From positions 49,121 to 113,120 of the forward strand of contig NZ_WKCB01000009.1 of assembly GCF_021606685.1 (NCBI RefSeq): a stretch of 64,000 nt of DNA, read 5' to 3'. The notes under the pieces are model-generated. The model worked only from the letters and a program-made list of their open reading frames with translations, searched no databases and had not been told where the DNA came from. The DNA comes from Pseudomonas syringae. GTDB taxonomy: Bacteria; Pseudomonadota; Gammaproteobacteria; Pseudomonadales; Pseudomonadaceae. The translations under genes and the position numbers were made by a program. This document shows, in pieces, positions 1 through 8,886 of the stretch; position 1 is the stretch's first letter; every line of letters starts with the position of its first letter.

Positions 1-154
1 CATACAAACCGTTACGCAAGAAATCGTAGAGACCGCAGACCAGCACCAGGCACAGAAACACCAGAGTGGTTTCGGGGAACACGTCGATAATCAGCAGGAC
101 GCCGACAACCCACGCGACCGATATCGCTTTTTTACGCACAGCAGGCTTGTTCAT
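1..154 (-). CDS. Small membrane protein, partial (3' end outside window)
   Basis: The frame opens with ATG at 154 and stays open for 51 codons to the window edge. The visible part begins MNKPAVRKK and continues with two hydrophobic stretches (about residues 10-24 and 28-43), as expected for a small inner-membrane protein with a basic cytoplasmic N-terminus. A GGAG ribosome-binding site lies about nine bases before the ATG. It is transcribed away from fabV. I do not recognise the family and the end of the gene is missing, so no function is assigned. Confidence 0.55.
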   Translation of the reverse strand, partial: MNKPAVRKKAISVAWVVGVLLIIDVFPETTLVFLCLVLVCGLYDFLRNGLY

Positions 155-464
155 GACACTCAGCTCCGACGAGGACGCCATTCGACAGGTCCGAATCCCT
201 GGCTGCGAGTGGTGGGGTTTTGAAACATATTGAAACAACTACGCCATGATAAGACGTCCTGTGCAGGAAAGGCGTTTTAAATCGTGCAAAATTGTTAAGC
301 CATCACAGTGTTTTGACCCCTGGCCACGTTGAGTGGATTGGATTTTGTAAACGGAAGATTTGCGACTATCGTGACGCTTCGGTTTTTCAGGCGTCATAGA
401 CCGGTACGATTGAAGTTGAATGGCCACCACTGGCCTTCGGCACCTTGGAAGAGGCAGAAATTTT
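155..464. other. Intergenic region between the divergent membrane protein gene and fabV
   Basis: This stretch of 310 bases must hold the promoters of both divergent genes. Short open frames on both strands here lack ribosome-binding sites and look like chance. I see no clear -35/-10 pair, repeat or RNA gene in it. Confidence 0.4.
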
Positions 465-1658
465 ATGATCATCAAACCGCGGGTTCGTGGCTTTATCTGT
501 GTGACCGCTCACCCTGTTGGCTGTGAAGCGAACGTCAAGGAACAGATCGACTACGTCTCCAAAAACGGCGTCATCGAAGGCGGCCCGAAAAAGGTGCTGG
601 TCCTCGGCGCTTCCACCGGCTACGGCCTGGCCGCGCGCATCAGTGCCGCGTTTGGCTGCGGCGCCGATACCCTGGGCGTGTTTTTTGAGAAAGAAGGCGA
701 AGAAGGCAAGCTCAGCTCCGCCGGCTGGTACAACAGCGCCGCGTTCGAGAAGTTTGCCGTCGAAAAAGGCCTGTACGCCAAGAGCATCAACGGCGACGCG
801 TTCTCCGACGAGATCAAGCGCCTGACCATCGAAACCATCAAGAAAGACCTGGGCAAGATCGACCTGGTGGTCTACAGCCTGGCCGCGCCACGCCGTACCG
901 ACCCGCAAGGCGTGGTGCACACCTCCACCCTCAAGCCGATCGGCAAGGCTGTGACCCTGCGCGGTATCAACACCGACAAGGGCGTTGTGGTCGATACCAC
1001 CCTTGAGCCTGCCACCCAGGAAGAAATCGACGGCACCGTGAAAGTCATGGGTGGCGAAGACTGGCAGCTGTGGATCGACGCCCTGCGTGACGCCGATGTG
1101 CTGGCCGAAGGCGCCAAGACCACCGCGTTCACCTACCTTGGCGAGAAGCTGACCCAGGATATCTACTGGAATGGCTCCATCGGCGAAGCCAAGAAAGACC
1201 TCGACAAGAAAGTCCTGACCCTGCGCGACAACCTCGCTGCGCTCAAGGGCGACGCTCGCGTGTCGGTACTCAAGGCAGTGGTTACCCAGGCCAGCTCGGC
1301 GATCCCGATCATGCCGCTGTACCTGTCGCTGCTGTTTAAAGTGATGAAAGAGCAGGGCACCCACGAGGGTTGCATCGAGCAGGTCTACGGCCTGTTCAAG
1401 GACAGCCTGTACGGCAGCGAGCCGAAACTCGACGCCGACGGCCGCCTGCGTGCCGACCTGGCCGAGCTGGAACCCAAGGTCCAGGACGCCGTGGCAGCCC
1501 TGTGGAACCAGGTCACCGACGAAAACGTCAACGAGATCAGCGATTTCGCCGGCTACAAGGCTGAGTTCCTGCGCTTGTTCGGCTTTGAAATCGACGGCGT
1601 GGACTACGACGCTGACGTGAACCCGACTGTGAAGATCAATGGCCTGATCCAGGCCTAA
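465..1658 (+). CDS. fabV: Trans-2-enoyl-ACP reductase FabV
   Basis: FabV carries out the NADH-dependent last step of each fatty-acid elongation cycle, reducing trans-2-enoyl-ACP in the cytoplasm, and is the triclosan-insensitive ENR of Pseudomonas. The protein has 397 residues, normal for the family. It starts [10 protein letters not shown], the usual FabV N-terminus, so ATG 465 is chosen over upstream in-frame codons; AGGCAGA lies just upstream. A nucleotide-binding loop (GASTGYG) follows near residue 50. The family's Tyr-x8-Lys catalytic pair is visible as Y234 and K243 ([10 protein letters not shown]). The gene stands alone and is followed by a REP pair. Confidence 0.97.
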   Translation: MIIKPRVRGFICVTAHPVGCEANVKEQIDYVSKNGVIEGGPKKVLVLGASTGYGLAARISAAFGCGADTLGVFFEKEGEEGKLSSAGWYNSAAFEKFAVEKGLYAKSINGDAFSDEIKRLTIETIKKDLGKIDLVVYSLAAPRRTDPQGVVHTSTLKPIGKAVTLRGINTDKGVVVDTTLEPATQEEIDGTVKVMGGEDWQLWIDALRDADVLAEGAKTTAFTYLGEKLTQDIYWNGSIGEAKKDLDKKVLTLRDNLAALKGDARVSVLKAVVTQASSAIPIMPLYLSLLFKVMKEQGTHEGCIEQVYGLFKDSLYGSEPKLDADGRLRADLAELEPKVQDAVAALWNQVTDENVNEISDFAGYKAEFLRLFGFEIDGVDYDADVNPTVKINGLIQA

Positions 1659-1673
1659 GACACAGTCGAAAAA

Positions 1674-1767
1674 AATGTGGGAGGGGGCTTGCCCCCGATG
1701 GCGGTGGTTCAGTTACACATTCAGTAACTGACACACCGCTATCGGGAGCAAGCCCCCTCCCACATTT
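1674..1767. repeat. REP pair (REPIN) downstream of fabV
   Basis: Two arms, tgtgggagggggcttgcccc and its near reverse complement ending ccccctcccaca, flank a shorter inner inverted repeat (cagttac/gtaactg). The whole unit can fold into one long hairpin. It belongs to the REP family seen at about ten places in this window, always between genes, and may also act as a transcription end for fabV and the convergent LysR gene. Confidence 0.85.
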
Positions 1768-1785
1768 GCTTTGTGTACACCTCGT

Positions 1786-2691
1786 TCAGCGTGCCCACTT
1801 CTCCATGGCGAAATCCACAAACGCCCGCAGCTTCGGCAGGCGATAGCGGTCCTGGCGATACAGCAAGTGCATCGGCCGGCTGGGCAGCTGATAGTCGGTC
1901 AGCAAGGCCACCAGCTTGCCGCTGTCCAGGTCCGGCTGCACCAATGCATCGGCCAGCATGATGATGCCCATGCCGTTTACGGCCGCCTGGCGCAAGCCTT
2001 GCGAGCTGTTGATGGTCAATGAGCCAGACACCGCAACCTCCACCTCACCGCCCTCGCCAGTCATGCGCCACAGTTTGTCGGTGTCACGCCAGTTGTCGGT
2101 CGCAGGGTAAGCGAACGCCAGGCAGTCGTGATGCCGCAGCTGCTCGGGCGTTTGCGGCGTGCCACGTCGCGCCAGGTAGGCAGGGGATGCGCAGAGGGTG
2201 AGGGTGTAGGCTTGCATGGGCCTGGCGATCAGGCTGGAAGTTTCCAGTTCGCCGAGTCGGATCGCCACGTCGAAGCCGCTGTCGACCAGGTCCACGCGCT
2301 CATTGCTCAGCTCTACGTACAGGTTGATCTGCGGGTAGCGCTGGGAAAATTCGCTCAGGGCGGGTGTCAGCCGTTCGGTGCCGAACACCGGCGGGGCGGT
2401 GATGCGCAGGGTGCCCCTGGGCACATCGCTGTGGGCTTGTTCGGCGAGTTGCTCGGAGTCGGCCACCAGCCCCAGCACTTCCAGGCAGCGCTGGTAATAC
2501 TGCCCGCCGAACTCTGTAAGGCTTTGTTTGCGGGTGGTGCGCTTGAGCAGGCTGACGCCCAGGCGCTGCTCAAGGGCGCGCAAGTGGTTGCCGACCATGG
2601 TGGTCGACAGCCCACAGGCCTGGGCCGCGGCGGTCATGCTGCCGGTTTCGACCACTTTTACGTACACCGACATTGCCTGGAATAAATCCAT
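1786..2691 (-). CDS. LysR-family transcriptional regulator
   Basis: A 301-residue LysR-type regulator with an N-terminal winged helix-turn-helix (about residues 1-60: SMTAAAQACGLSTTMVGNHL, then LEQRLGVSLLKRTTRK) and a periplasmic-binding-like effector domain (about 90-300). ATG 2691 (MDLFQAMSVYVK) fits the family better than the upstream in-frame codon at 2715. It diverges from the ArgD-like aminotransferase gene over about 100 bases, the standard layout for a LysR protein controlling its neighbour. The helix-turn-helix wording resembles the CrgA/QseA-like branch. The effector is not predictable from sequence. Confidence 0.85.
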   Translation of the reverse strand: MDLFQAMSVYVKVVETGSMTAAAQACGLSTTMVGNHLRALEQRLGVSLLKRTTRKQSLTEFGGQYYQRCLEVLGLVADSEQLAEQAHSDVPRGTLRITAPPVFGTERLTPALSEFSQRYPQINLYVELSNERVDLVDSGFDVAIRLGELETSSLIARPMQAYTLTLCASPAYLARRGTPQTPEQLRHHDCLAFAYPATDNWRDTDKLWRMTGEGGEVEVAVSGSLTINSSQGLRQAAVNGMGIIMLADALVQPDLDSGKLVALLTDYQLPSRPMHLLYRQDRYRLPKLRAFVDFAMEKWAR

Positions 2692-2794
2692 TATCAAGCC
2701 CTGATTTAAAGTCATTGCAGGAAAGCACAGTTTATCCAGCTGAGGTGGCTAACGATACTTCGACCACCCTTACGATGCGCTGGAGCCTGCCACC

Positions 2795-3964
2795 ATGACC
2801 GCCGCCTGCCTGATGACCACTTATCAACCCATGGCCTTGAGTTTTACCCGTGGCCTGGGCACGCGCCTGTGGGACCAGCAAGGCCGCGAATACCTCGACG
2901 CGGTGGCGGGCGTGGCGGTGACCAATGTCGGGCACTCTCATCCGAAACTGGTGACAGCCATCCGTGAACAGGCCGGCTTGCTGTTGCACACGTCCAACCT
3001 CTACAGCATCGACTGGCAACAGCGCCTGGCCCAACGCCTGACGCAGTTATCGGGCCTGGACCGCGCCTTCTTCAACAACTCCGGGGCCGAAGCCAACGAG
3101 ACGGCGCTGAAACTGGCGCGGTTGCACGGTTGGAAAAAAGGCATCGAGGAACCCCTGGTGATCGTCATGGAGAACGCCTTCCACGGCCGCACCCTGGGCA
3201 CCATGGCGGCCAGCGATGGGCCGTCGGTGCGCCTCGGCTTCCAGCGTTTGCCGGGGGATTTTCTCAAGGTCAGGTTTGGCGACCTGGCGGCCATTGAAGC
3301 GCTAACCAACACATTCGGCGCGCGTATTGCGGCGGTCCTGCTGGAACCCATCCAGGGCGAAAGTGGCGTGCTCCCCGCGCCCCCTGGGTATTTGCGGGCG
3401 TTGCGCGATCACTGCAGCCGCCATGGCTGGCTGATGATGCTCGACGAAATCCAGACCGGCATTGGCCGTACCGGCCGCTGGTTTGCCTTCCAGCATGAGG
3501 GCATCGTGCCGGACGTGATGACCCTGGCCAAAGGCCTCGGCAACGGCGTGCCGATCGGTGCCTGCCTGGCCCGGGCCGCCGTGGCCCAGCTGTTTACCCC
3601 CGGCAGTCACGGCAGCACGTTTGGCGGTAACCCGCTGGCCTGCCGGGTGGGTTGCACAGTGCTGGAGATTATTGAAGAGCAGGGTTTGTTGCAGAATGCT
3701 GCGCAGCAGGGTGAACGCTTGTTGGCGCGTTTACGCATGGAGCTGGACGACCATCCGCAGGTACTGGCGATTCGCGGGCAGGGCCTGATGATCGGCATCG
3801 AGCTGGCCAGGCCTTACCGCGACCTGGCCCAGCGTGCCGCGCAGGAGCATGGGTTGCTGATCAATGTCACGCGGGGCAAGGTTATTCGCCTGCTGCCGCC
3901 GCTGACCCTGGATGCCAAAGAGGTCGAGATGATCGTGCGTGCCATTACCCGACTACTGGATTGA
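2795..3964 (+). CDS. Class III aminotransferase, acetylornithine aminotransferase (ArgD)-like paralogue
   Basis: A PLP-dependent class III (omega-type) aminotransferase of 389 residues. Family marks include [37 protein letters not shown], the PLP-aspartate region [12 protein letters not shown] and the Schiff-base lysine in TLAKGLGNG. It is ArgD/AstC-like, but its N-terminus and many positions differ from the main Pseudomonas ArgD as I remember it, so it is probably a second copy with its own substrate (an omega-amino acid, ornithine derivative or polyamine breakdown product). ATG 2795 is preceded by GGAG. The divergent LysR gene probably controls it. Substrate is undecided. Confidence 0.8.
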   Translation: MTAACLMTTYQPMALSFTRGLGTRLWDQQGREYLDAVAGVAVTNVGHSHPKLVTAIREQAGLLLHTSNLYSIDWQQRLAQRLTQLSGLDRAFFNNSGAEANETALKLARLHGWKKGIEEPLVIVMENAFHGRTLGTMAASDGPSVRLGFQRLPGDFLKVRFGDLAAIEALTNTFGARIAAVLLEPIQGESGVLPAPPGYLRALRDHCSRHGWLMMLDEIQTGIGRTGRWFAFQHEGIVPDVMTLAKGLGNGVPIGACLARAAVAQLFTPGSHGSTFGGNPLACRVGCTVLEIIEEQGLLQNAAQQGERLLARLRMELDDHPQVLAIRGQGLMIGIELARPYRDLAQRAAQEHGLLINVTRGKVIRLLPPLTLDAKEVEMIVRAITRLLD

Positions 3965-3985
3965 AATGTGCTGGCTCCTGGGGCC

Positions 3986-4900
3986 TCAGGGCGTTGGCCC
4001 ATTCAGCCACTCCTGGTTCATGGTCTCGGTATCGCCCAGATACTCCAGCAGCCACGCCATCGCCGGGGACAGTTTGTTCTGTGCCCAGGCCACGCACGAC
4101 GGGCTGGCGGGGAAGGGCCGGGTCAGTTGCAGCGCCACCAACTCACCGCGCTCGATCCACGGCAACACCTGATGCGCCGGGGCCATGCCCACGCACAGGC
4201 CGTCGCGCAGGCAATCGATGGCCGAGGCCCAATTGGGCACCACCAGGCGGCGTTGGTTGTCCAGGGTCCAGGTGTCGCGCTTGGGCAGGTTGCGCGAGGT
4301 GTCGGTCATGCACAACGACGCGAACGGGCGCAACTGGTCGTCACTGAGCAAGCCTTGCATGCTTGCCAACGGGTGCCGCGCGCTGACCACGCACAGCCAG
4401 TTCAACAAGCCCATGTCGCGGAAGGTGAAGCGGCTGGCCACCGGCACGGCGCTGGTGGCGCCGATCACAATGTCGGTGCGTTCATCCGCCAAGGCATCCC
4501 ACACGCCGTTGTACACCTCATATTCCAGCAGCAATTCCACGTGGGGGAACTGCCGATAAAAATCCAGCACCAACTGCCGGCATCGCTGGGGTTTGACGAT
4601 GGAGTCCACGGCGACCTTCAACTGGCCGCTCCAGCCATTCGCTACCTGCTGGCATAAACGCCGGGTGCCGAGCATTTTTTTCATCACGCCACGGGCTTCG
4701 TCGATAAACAGGCGACCGGCGGGGGTCAGCTCCACGTCGCGATGACGCCTGATAAACAGCGGCACCGCCAGCCACTCCTCAAGCTGACGCACCGTGTAGC
4801 TGATGGCCGACGGCACACGGTGCAATTCCTGCGCGGCGGCGCTGAAGCTGCCATGGCGGGCCACCGCGTCGACCACATCCAGTGAATATTCGGACCACAT
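3986..4900 (-). CDS. punR: LysR-family regulator PunR
   Basis: A 304-residue LysR regulator strongly resembling E. coli PunR (YdhB) as I recall it: the N-terminus MWSEYSLDVVDAVARHGSF, the linker PSAISYTVRQLEEWLAVPLF and the C-terminal LLEYLGDTETMNQEWL all match in kind. PunR activates the adjacent purine nucleoside transporter gene punC. The same divergent punR/punC arrangement is present here, with a 122-base shared control region. It ends 21 bases from the convergent aminotransferase gene. Its start ATG at 4900 is preceded by AAAGG. Confidence 0.85.
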   Translation of the reverse strand: MWSEYSLDVVDAVARHGSFSAAAQELHRVPSAISYTVRQLEEWLAVPLFIRRHRDVELTPAGRLFIDEARGVMKKMLGTRRLCQQVANGWSGQLKVAVDSIVKPQRCRQLVLDFYRQFPHVELLLEYEVYNGVWDALADERTDIVIGATSAVPVASRFTFRDMGLLNWLCVVSARHPLASMQGLLSDDQLRPFASLCMTDTSRNLPKRDTWTLDNQRRLVVPNWASAIDCLRDGLCVGMAPAHQVLPWIERGELVALQLTRPFPASPSCVAWAQNKLSPAMAWLLEYLGDTETMNQEWLNGPTP

Positions 4901-5022
4901 GGCGGCTGCCTTTAAAATTATTGATAAGAGCGACCAATTATTATCGCTTCACACGAAAAATGTCAGCTTCATAATAGGCGCCAGTCAGCAAATAGTTTGA
5001 TGGCAGGTTCGACAAGGTTTCA

Positions 5023-6213
5023 ATGAAAAATTCTTTTGGTTTCACTTGGTACCTGGCGGGGCTGAGCATGCTCGGTTATCTGGCCATGGACATGTACTTG
5101 CCGGCGTTCGGCGCCATGGGCGAGCAGTTGCAGATTGGCGCGGGCGCGGTGGGCGCCAGTTTGAGTATTTTCCTCGCAGGCTTTGCGCTGGGGCAGTTGC
5201 TGTGGGGGCCGTTGTCCGACCGGCTGGGGCGCAAGCCGATCCTGCTCGCAGGCCTTGGCCTGTTTGTGCTGGGGTGCGCAGGGATGTTCTGGGTCGAGAC
5301 CGCACCGCAGTTGCTGGCGCTGCGCTTTATGCAGGCGATTGGCGTGTGTTCCGCCGCCGTGAGCTGGCAGGCGCTGGTGATCGACCGTTACCCGGCCGAC
5401 AAGGCGCACCGCGTGTTTGCCAGCATCATGCCGCTGATGTCGCTGTCGCCGGCCCTGGCGCCGTTGCTGGGGGCGATGGTATTGAATCACTGTGGCTGGC
5501 AGGCGATCTTCGGCGTGTTGCTGGGTGTCTCGCTGCTGTTGCTGTTGCCGACTGTTTTCCTGCGCAGTGTGCCGAAAGCTCCGACGCCTGAGGGTGAGTC
5601 TGCGCGCCTAAGCTATGGGCAGTTGCTCACGTCTCGGGTGTTCACCGGCAACGTGATGATCTTCGCTGCTTGCTCGGCCAGTTTCTTCGCCTGGCTCACC
5701 GCGTCGCCTTTCATCCTCGGCGACATGGGCTACAGCCCCAATGACATCGGCCTCAGCTACGTGCTGCCGACGCTGGCATTCCTGATCGGTGGCTACAGTT
5801 GCCGCAGCGCGCTGCAGCATTTGGCGGGCAAGACCCTGCTGCCCTGGTTGCTGCTGGCCTACTGCATCAGCATGGTTGCGTTGTACCTGGTTGCGACGTT
5901 GAGCGTGCCGACCCTCACCACCTTGTTGATCCCGTTCTGCCTGATGGCCTTGGTCAACGGCGCCAGCTACCCGATAGTGGTAGCGAATGCGCTGATGCCT
6001 TTTGCGGAAAATTCCGGCAAGGCGGCGGCACTGCAAAACACCTTGCAGCTGGGCCTGTGTTTTCTCAGCAGCCTGCTGGTGTCGTCGATGATCGAGCAAC
6101 CGTTGCTGATCACCGTGATCGTGATGCTGGCGACCGCGCCGTTGGCGGTGTTGGGTTATTGGTTGGCGCGGCCCAAGGTGGATGGCTCCCAGATGGCCAC
6201 TGAGCTGGAGTGA
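5023..6213 (+). CDS. punC: MFS purine nucleoside transporter PunC (Bcr/CflA family)
   Basis: A 396-residue inner-membrane major facilitator protein with about twelve hydrophobic helices. The first-helix signature [20 protein letters not shown] and the loop 2-3 motif [11 protein letters not shown] are typical of the DHA1/Bcr-CflA group. Further stretches ([40 protein letters not shown]) match E. coli PunC/YdhC, which imports adenosine and other purine nucleosides. The divergent PunR gene supports the assignment. AAGG precedes the ATG by about eight bases. Next to it lie a Tsx-like channel and a purine permease, giving an uptake theme. Confidence 0.85.
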   Translation: MKNSFGFTWYLAGLSMLGYLAMDMYLPAFGAMGEQLQIGAGAVGASLSIFLAGFALGQLLWGPLSDRLGRKPILLAGLGLFVLGCAGMFWVETAPQLLALRFMQAIGVCSAAVSWQALVIDRYPADKAHRVFASIMPLMSLSPALAPLLGAMVLNHCGWQAIFGVLLGVSLLLLLPTVFLRSVPKAPTPEGESARLSYGQLLTSRVFTGNVMIFAACSASFFAWLTASPFILGDMGYSPNDIGLSYVLPTLAFLIGGYSCRSALQHLAGKTLLPWLLLAYCISMVALYLVATLSVPTLTTLLIPFCLMALVNGASYPIVVANALMPFAENSGKAAALQNTLQLGLCFLSSLLVSSMIEQPLLITVIVMLATAPLAVLGYWLARPKVDGSQMATELE

Positions 6214-6227
6214 TAAAACGTTTCAAC

Positions 6228-6320
6228 ATGTGGGAGGGGGCTTGCCCCCGATAGCGGTGTATCAGCCAGTCTATTGGGTACTGACACACTGCAATTGGGG
6301 GCAAGCCCCCTCCCACATTT
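6228..6320. repeat. REP pair (REPIN) between punC and the Tsx-like gene
   Basis: Head-to-head REP arms, atgtgggagggggcttgccc and its reverse complement ending cctcccacattt, enclose a spacer containing gtatcag/ctgacac. The unit lies between the convergent ends of punC and the outer-membrane gene and could serve as a shared terminator. Confidence 0.85.
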
Positions 6321-6341
6321 TGAGCGCATTTCTTCAGGGGT

Positions 6342-7175
6342 TTAGAAGGTGACTTCCATATTCAGCGTCGGCGTAGAGGTCCGAGTACCCCGACCGCCAT
6401 CCACCCCGAACTTGTTATGCCAGTACTCGTAGCCCACCCCTAGATACAGGTTCGGCTTCACGCTTTTGCCCGGTCGCACTGCCACCATCAGCGCCGTGCG
6501 CATCAGCGCTTCCGGCGCAGTATCACGGCCATGGTAGTCCTCGCCTTTTTCCCCGACGTAATTGATAAACCCCTGGAATTTCGCCGCGTGGTTGGCGACC
6601 TCGAACGGGCGCATCCACGTCAGGTTGAGCATGTAGGTGTCGTCAAAGGTGTGGTTTGACTCCTGCGCACCGGGGATGCCGGTGTGGTTCCTTTCCTTGT
6701 AGTACATCACGCTCAGGTCCAGTACCCCGACCGTGTTGAATTTCAAGGTCGGGCCGAGCACCAGGGCGCGCTTTTTCGCCGAGGCAAAATTGTTGTTGCG
6801 GTTGGCGTCAAAGCCCAGGGTCAGTGCGTAATCCTTGATCAAGCCCGTACCCAGCGGCACATCGAACACCCGTGACGCGTACACCTGGTGCCGGTACACC
6901 GCGTACACCTCGCTGCCCCCGTGGTCGGTGCCCTTGCGTGGGTCGCGGCTGTCGGACAGGAACACATCCAGGTTGAGGAAATTGCTGCCGTAGCGGTAGC
7001 CGCTGGCGTGGGTGAAACTGTAGATGCGCTTGCTGAATGCGTCGGGGTTGTTCGGGTTGGTGAACTGCTGGCCGTAACGGAACCCCAGGCTGTTGTTCAT
7101 CCATTCCACCGCGACAGCCTCCCCGCCGCCGAGGAGGGTGAGTGCGACGGTGGCGCCCTGTAATGCCTTTTTCAT
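6342..7175 (-). CDS. Tsx/OmpK-like nucleoside-specific outer-membrane channel
   Basis: A 277-residue outer-membrane beta-barrel of the nucleoside-specific channel (Tsx/OmpK) family. The N-terminus MKKALQGATVALTLLGGGEAVA is a Sec signal peptide. The mature part shows the family's WMNNSLGFRYGQQF opening, alternating aromatic strands (YSFTHASGYRYGSNFLNLDVF, EVYAVYRHQVYASRVF) and ends in a phenylalanine (NMEVTF), as barrels require for BAM recognition. ATG 7175 starts the signal peptide; the in-frame codon at 7208 would add a non-signal leader. It diverges from the NCS2 purine permease gene, implying shared control of outer- and inner-membrane steps of nucleoside or nucleobase uptake. Confidence 0.83.
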   Translation of the reverse strand: MKKALQGATVALTLLGGGEAVAVEWMNNSLGFRYGQQFTNPNNPDAFSKRIYSFTHASGYRYGSNFLNLDVFLSDSRDPRKGTDHGGSEVYAVYRHQVYASRVFDVPLGTGLIKDYALTLGFDANRNNNFASAKKRALVLGPTLKFNTVGVLDLSVMYYKERNHTGIPGAQESNHTFDDTYMLNLTWMRPFEVANHAAKFQGFINYVGEKGEDYHGRDTAPEALMRTALMVAVRPGKSVKPNLYLGVGYEYWHNKFGVDGGRGTRTSTPTLNMEVTF

Positions 7176-7256
7176 TGTTCTAGGTCCTTTGGCGTTCTGG
7201 CTCATCACGGCCGGATTGTTTTTGTAACGCCGTCGGAGGGTATCTTGTTCGATAGA

Positions 7257-7300
7257 TTGTATACAACTCTATGGACATACAGTCCAAACATTGCATACAG
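7257..7300. promoter_or_regulatory. Candidate operator pair in the Tsx-like/permease control region
   Basis: A perfect 10-base palindrome TTGTATACAA (7257-7266) and an imperfect copy TTGCATACAG (7291-7300) are 34 bases apart, start to start, within the 158-base divergent control region. TTGTATACAA-type palindromes are typical of GntR-family operators. No GntR gene is adjacent, so the factor would be encoded elsewhere. This is an inference from the motif only. Confidence 0.4.
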
Positions 7301-7333
7301 TGGCCGCACAACAAAAACAGAGAACCCCTCACC

Positions 7334-8836
7334 ATGACTATCCCTAAGGCGTCACCGCAGCGGCCGGAAGATGAGAACCTTGGCGTCGCCGCCAACATGG
7401 CTTACGGCCTGCAACATGTGCTCACCATGTACGGCGGTATCGTCGCGGTGCCGTTGATCGTCGGCCAGGCAGCCGGTTTGTCGCCGGCGGACATCGGCTT
7501 GCTGATCGCCGCGTCACTGTTTGCCGGAGGCCTGGCTACGCTGTTGCAGACCCTGGGCCTGCCGTTTTTTGGCTGTCAGTTGCCGCTGGTGCAGGGCGTG
7601 TCGTTTGCCGGTGTGGCAACCATGGTGGCGATTGTCGGCAGCGACGGCGCCGGCGGTGTGCCGGCGATTCTCGGCGCGGTGATGGCCGCGTCGTTGATCG
7701 GGCTACTGATCACCCCGGTGTTTTCGCGGATCACCAAGTTCTTCCCGCCGTTGGTCACGGGCATCGTGATCACCACCATCGGCCTGACCCTGATGCCCGT
7801 CGCGGCGCGCTGGGCCATGGGCGGCAATAGCCGCGCAGCGGATTTCGGCAGCATGCCCAATATCGGCCTGGCAGCGCTGACACTGGTGCTGGTGCTGCTG
7901 CTGAGCAAGATCGGCAGCGCAACCATCTCGCGCTTGTCGATCCTGCTGGCGATGGTGATCGGCACCGTGATTGCGGTGCTGCTGGGCATGGCCGATTTCT
8001 CCGGTGTGACCCAGGGGCCGATGTTCGGTTTCCCGACGCCCTTCCATTTCGGGATGCCGACCTTTCATGTGGCGGCGATCATTTCCATGTGCATCGTCGT
8101 GATGGTGACGCTGGTGGAAACCTCGGCGGATATCCTGGCAGTGGGTGAGATCATCGACACCAAAGTCGACTCCAAACGCCTGGGCAACGGCCTGCGCGCC
8201 GATATGCTGTCGAGCATGTTTGCGCCGATTTTCGGCTCGTTCACCCAGAGCGCCTTCGCCCAGAACGTCGGCCTGGTGGCGGTGACCGGGGTGAAGAGCC
8301 GCTTTGTGGTGGCGACCGGAGGGCTGTTCCTGGTGGTCCTCGGCCTGCTGCCGTTTATGGGCCGGGTGATTGCCGCGGTGCCGACCTCCGTGCTCGGCGG
8401 CGCCGGGATTGTGCTGTTCGGTACGGTGGCGGCGAGTGGTATTCGCACCCTGTCCAAGGTGGATTACCGCAACAACATGAACCTGATCATCGTCGCCACG
8501 AGCATCGGTTTTGGCATGATCCCGATCGCCGCGCCGAGTTTCTACGATCAGTTCCCTAGCTGGTTCGCGACCATCTTCCACTCGGGCATCAGTTCGTCGG
8601 CGATCATGGCGATCCTGCTGAATTTGGCGTTCAACCACTTTACCGCCGGTAACTCGGACCAGCAGTCGGTGTTTGTGGCGGGGACGGAGCGCAGCCTGTG
8701 CTTTCGCGATGTGTCGCAGCTGCGTGACGGGGATTACTTCAAAGGCGGCAAGCTGTTTGATGCCGAGGGCAGGGAGATCCCATTGGTGGCGGAAGTGCCT
8801 AAGCACACCGCAAGACCCGAAACCACAGAGGTCTGA
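7334..8836 (+). CDS. NCS2 family purine (xanthine/urate-type) permease
   Basis: A 500-residue nucleobase:cation symporter-2 protein with about fourteen hydrophobic segments. It has the family's NMAYGLQHVLTMYGGIVAVPL start, the substrate-site stretch ETSADILAVGEI and the signature QNVGLVAVTGVKSR (family form QNxGxxxxTG). It imports a purine base, most likely xanthine, urate or a related oxopurine, by proton symport. ATG 7334 (MTIPKASPQRPEDENLG) is preferred over an upstream in-frame ATG at 7271, which would put the operator region inside the gene. The long C-terminal tail after the last helix (about 60 residues) is usual for the uric-acid/xanthine branch. Confidence 0.88.
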   Translation: MTIPKASPQRPEDENLGVAANMAYGLQHVLTMYGGIVAVPLIVGQAAGLSPADIGLLIAASLFAGGLATLLQTLGLPFFGCQLPLVQGVSFAGVATMVAIVGSDGAGGVPAILGAVMAASLIGLLITPVFSRITKFFPPLVTGIVITTIGLTLMPVAARWAMGGNSRAADFGSMPNIGLAALTLVLVLLLSKIGSATISRLSILLAMVIGTVIAVLLGMADFSGVTQGPMFGFPTPFHFGMPTFHVAAIISMCIVVMVTLVETSADILAVGEIIDTKVDSKRLGNGLRADMLSSMFAPIFGSFTQSAFAQNVGLVAVTGVKSRFVVATGGLFLVVLGLLPFMGRVIAAVPTSVLGGAGIVLFGTVAASGIRTLSKVDYRNNMNLIIVATSIGFGMIPIAAPSFYDQFPSWFATIFHSGISSSAIMAILLNLAFNHFTAGNSDQQSVFVAGTERSLCFRDVSQLRDGDYFKGGKLFDAEGREIPLVAEVPKHTARPETTEV

Positions 8837-8839
8837 CAC

Positions 8840-8882
8840 TGGGAGGGGCAGTGCGACGATTCGACTTGCCCCTCCCATATTT
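8840..8882. terminator. Hairpin terminator between the convergent permease and hydrolase genes
   Basis: The perfect 11-base inverted repeat TGGGAGGGGCA / TGCCCCTCCCA (8840-8850 and 8867-8877) has a 16-base loop and is followed by TATTTG. It lies four bases after the permease stop and just before the convergent hydrolase end. It resembles a worn REP and could end transcription from both sides. Confidence 0.6.
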
Positions 8883-8886
8883 GAAT

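Noticed and set aside
387..1364. Minus-strand open frame across fabV
   Set aside because: It is antisense shadow of a fully conserved FabV gene.
1674..1767. The repeated hairpins as a CRISPR array or small RNA genes
   Set aside because: They are dispersed singly or in pairs between genes, palindromic, and lack regular spacers; they are REP elements.
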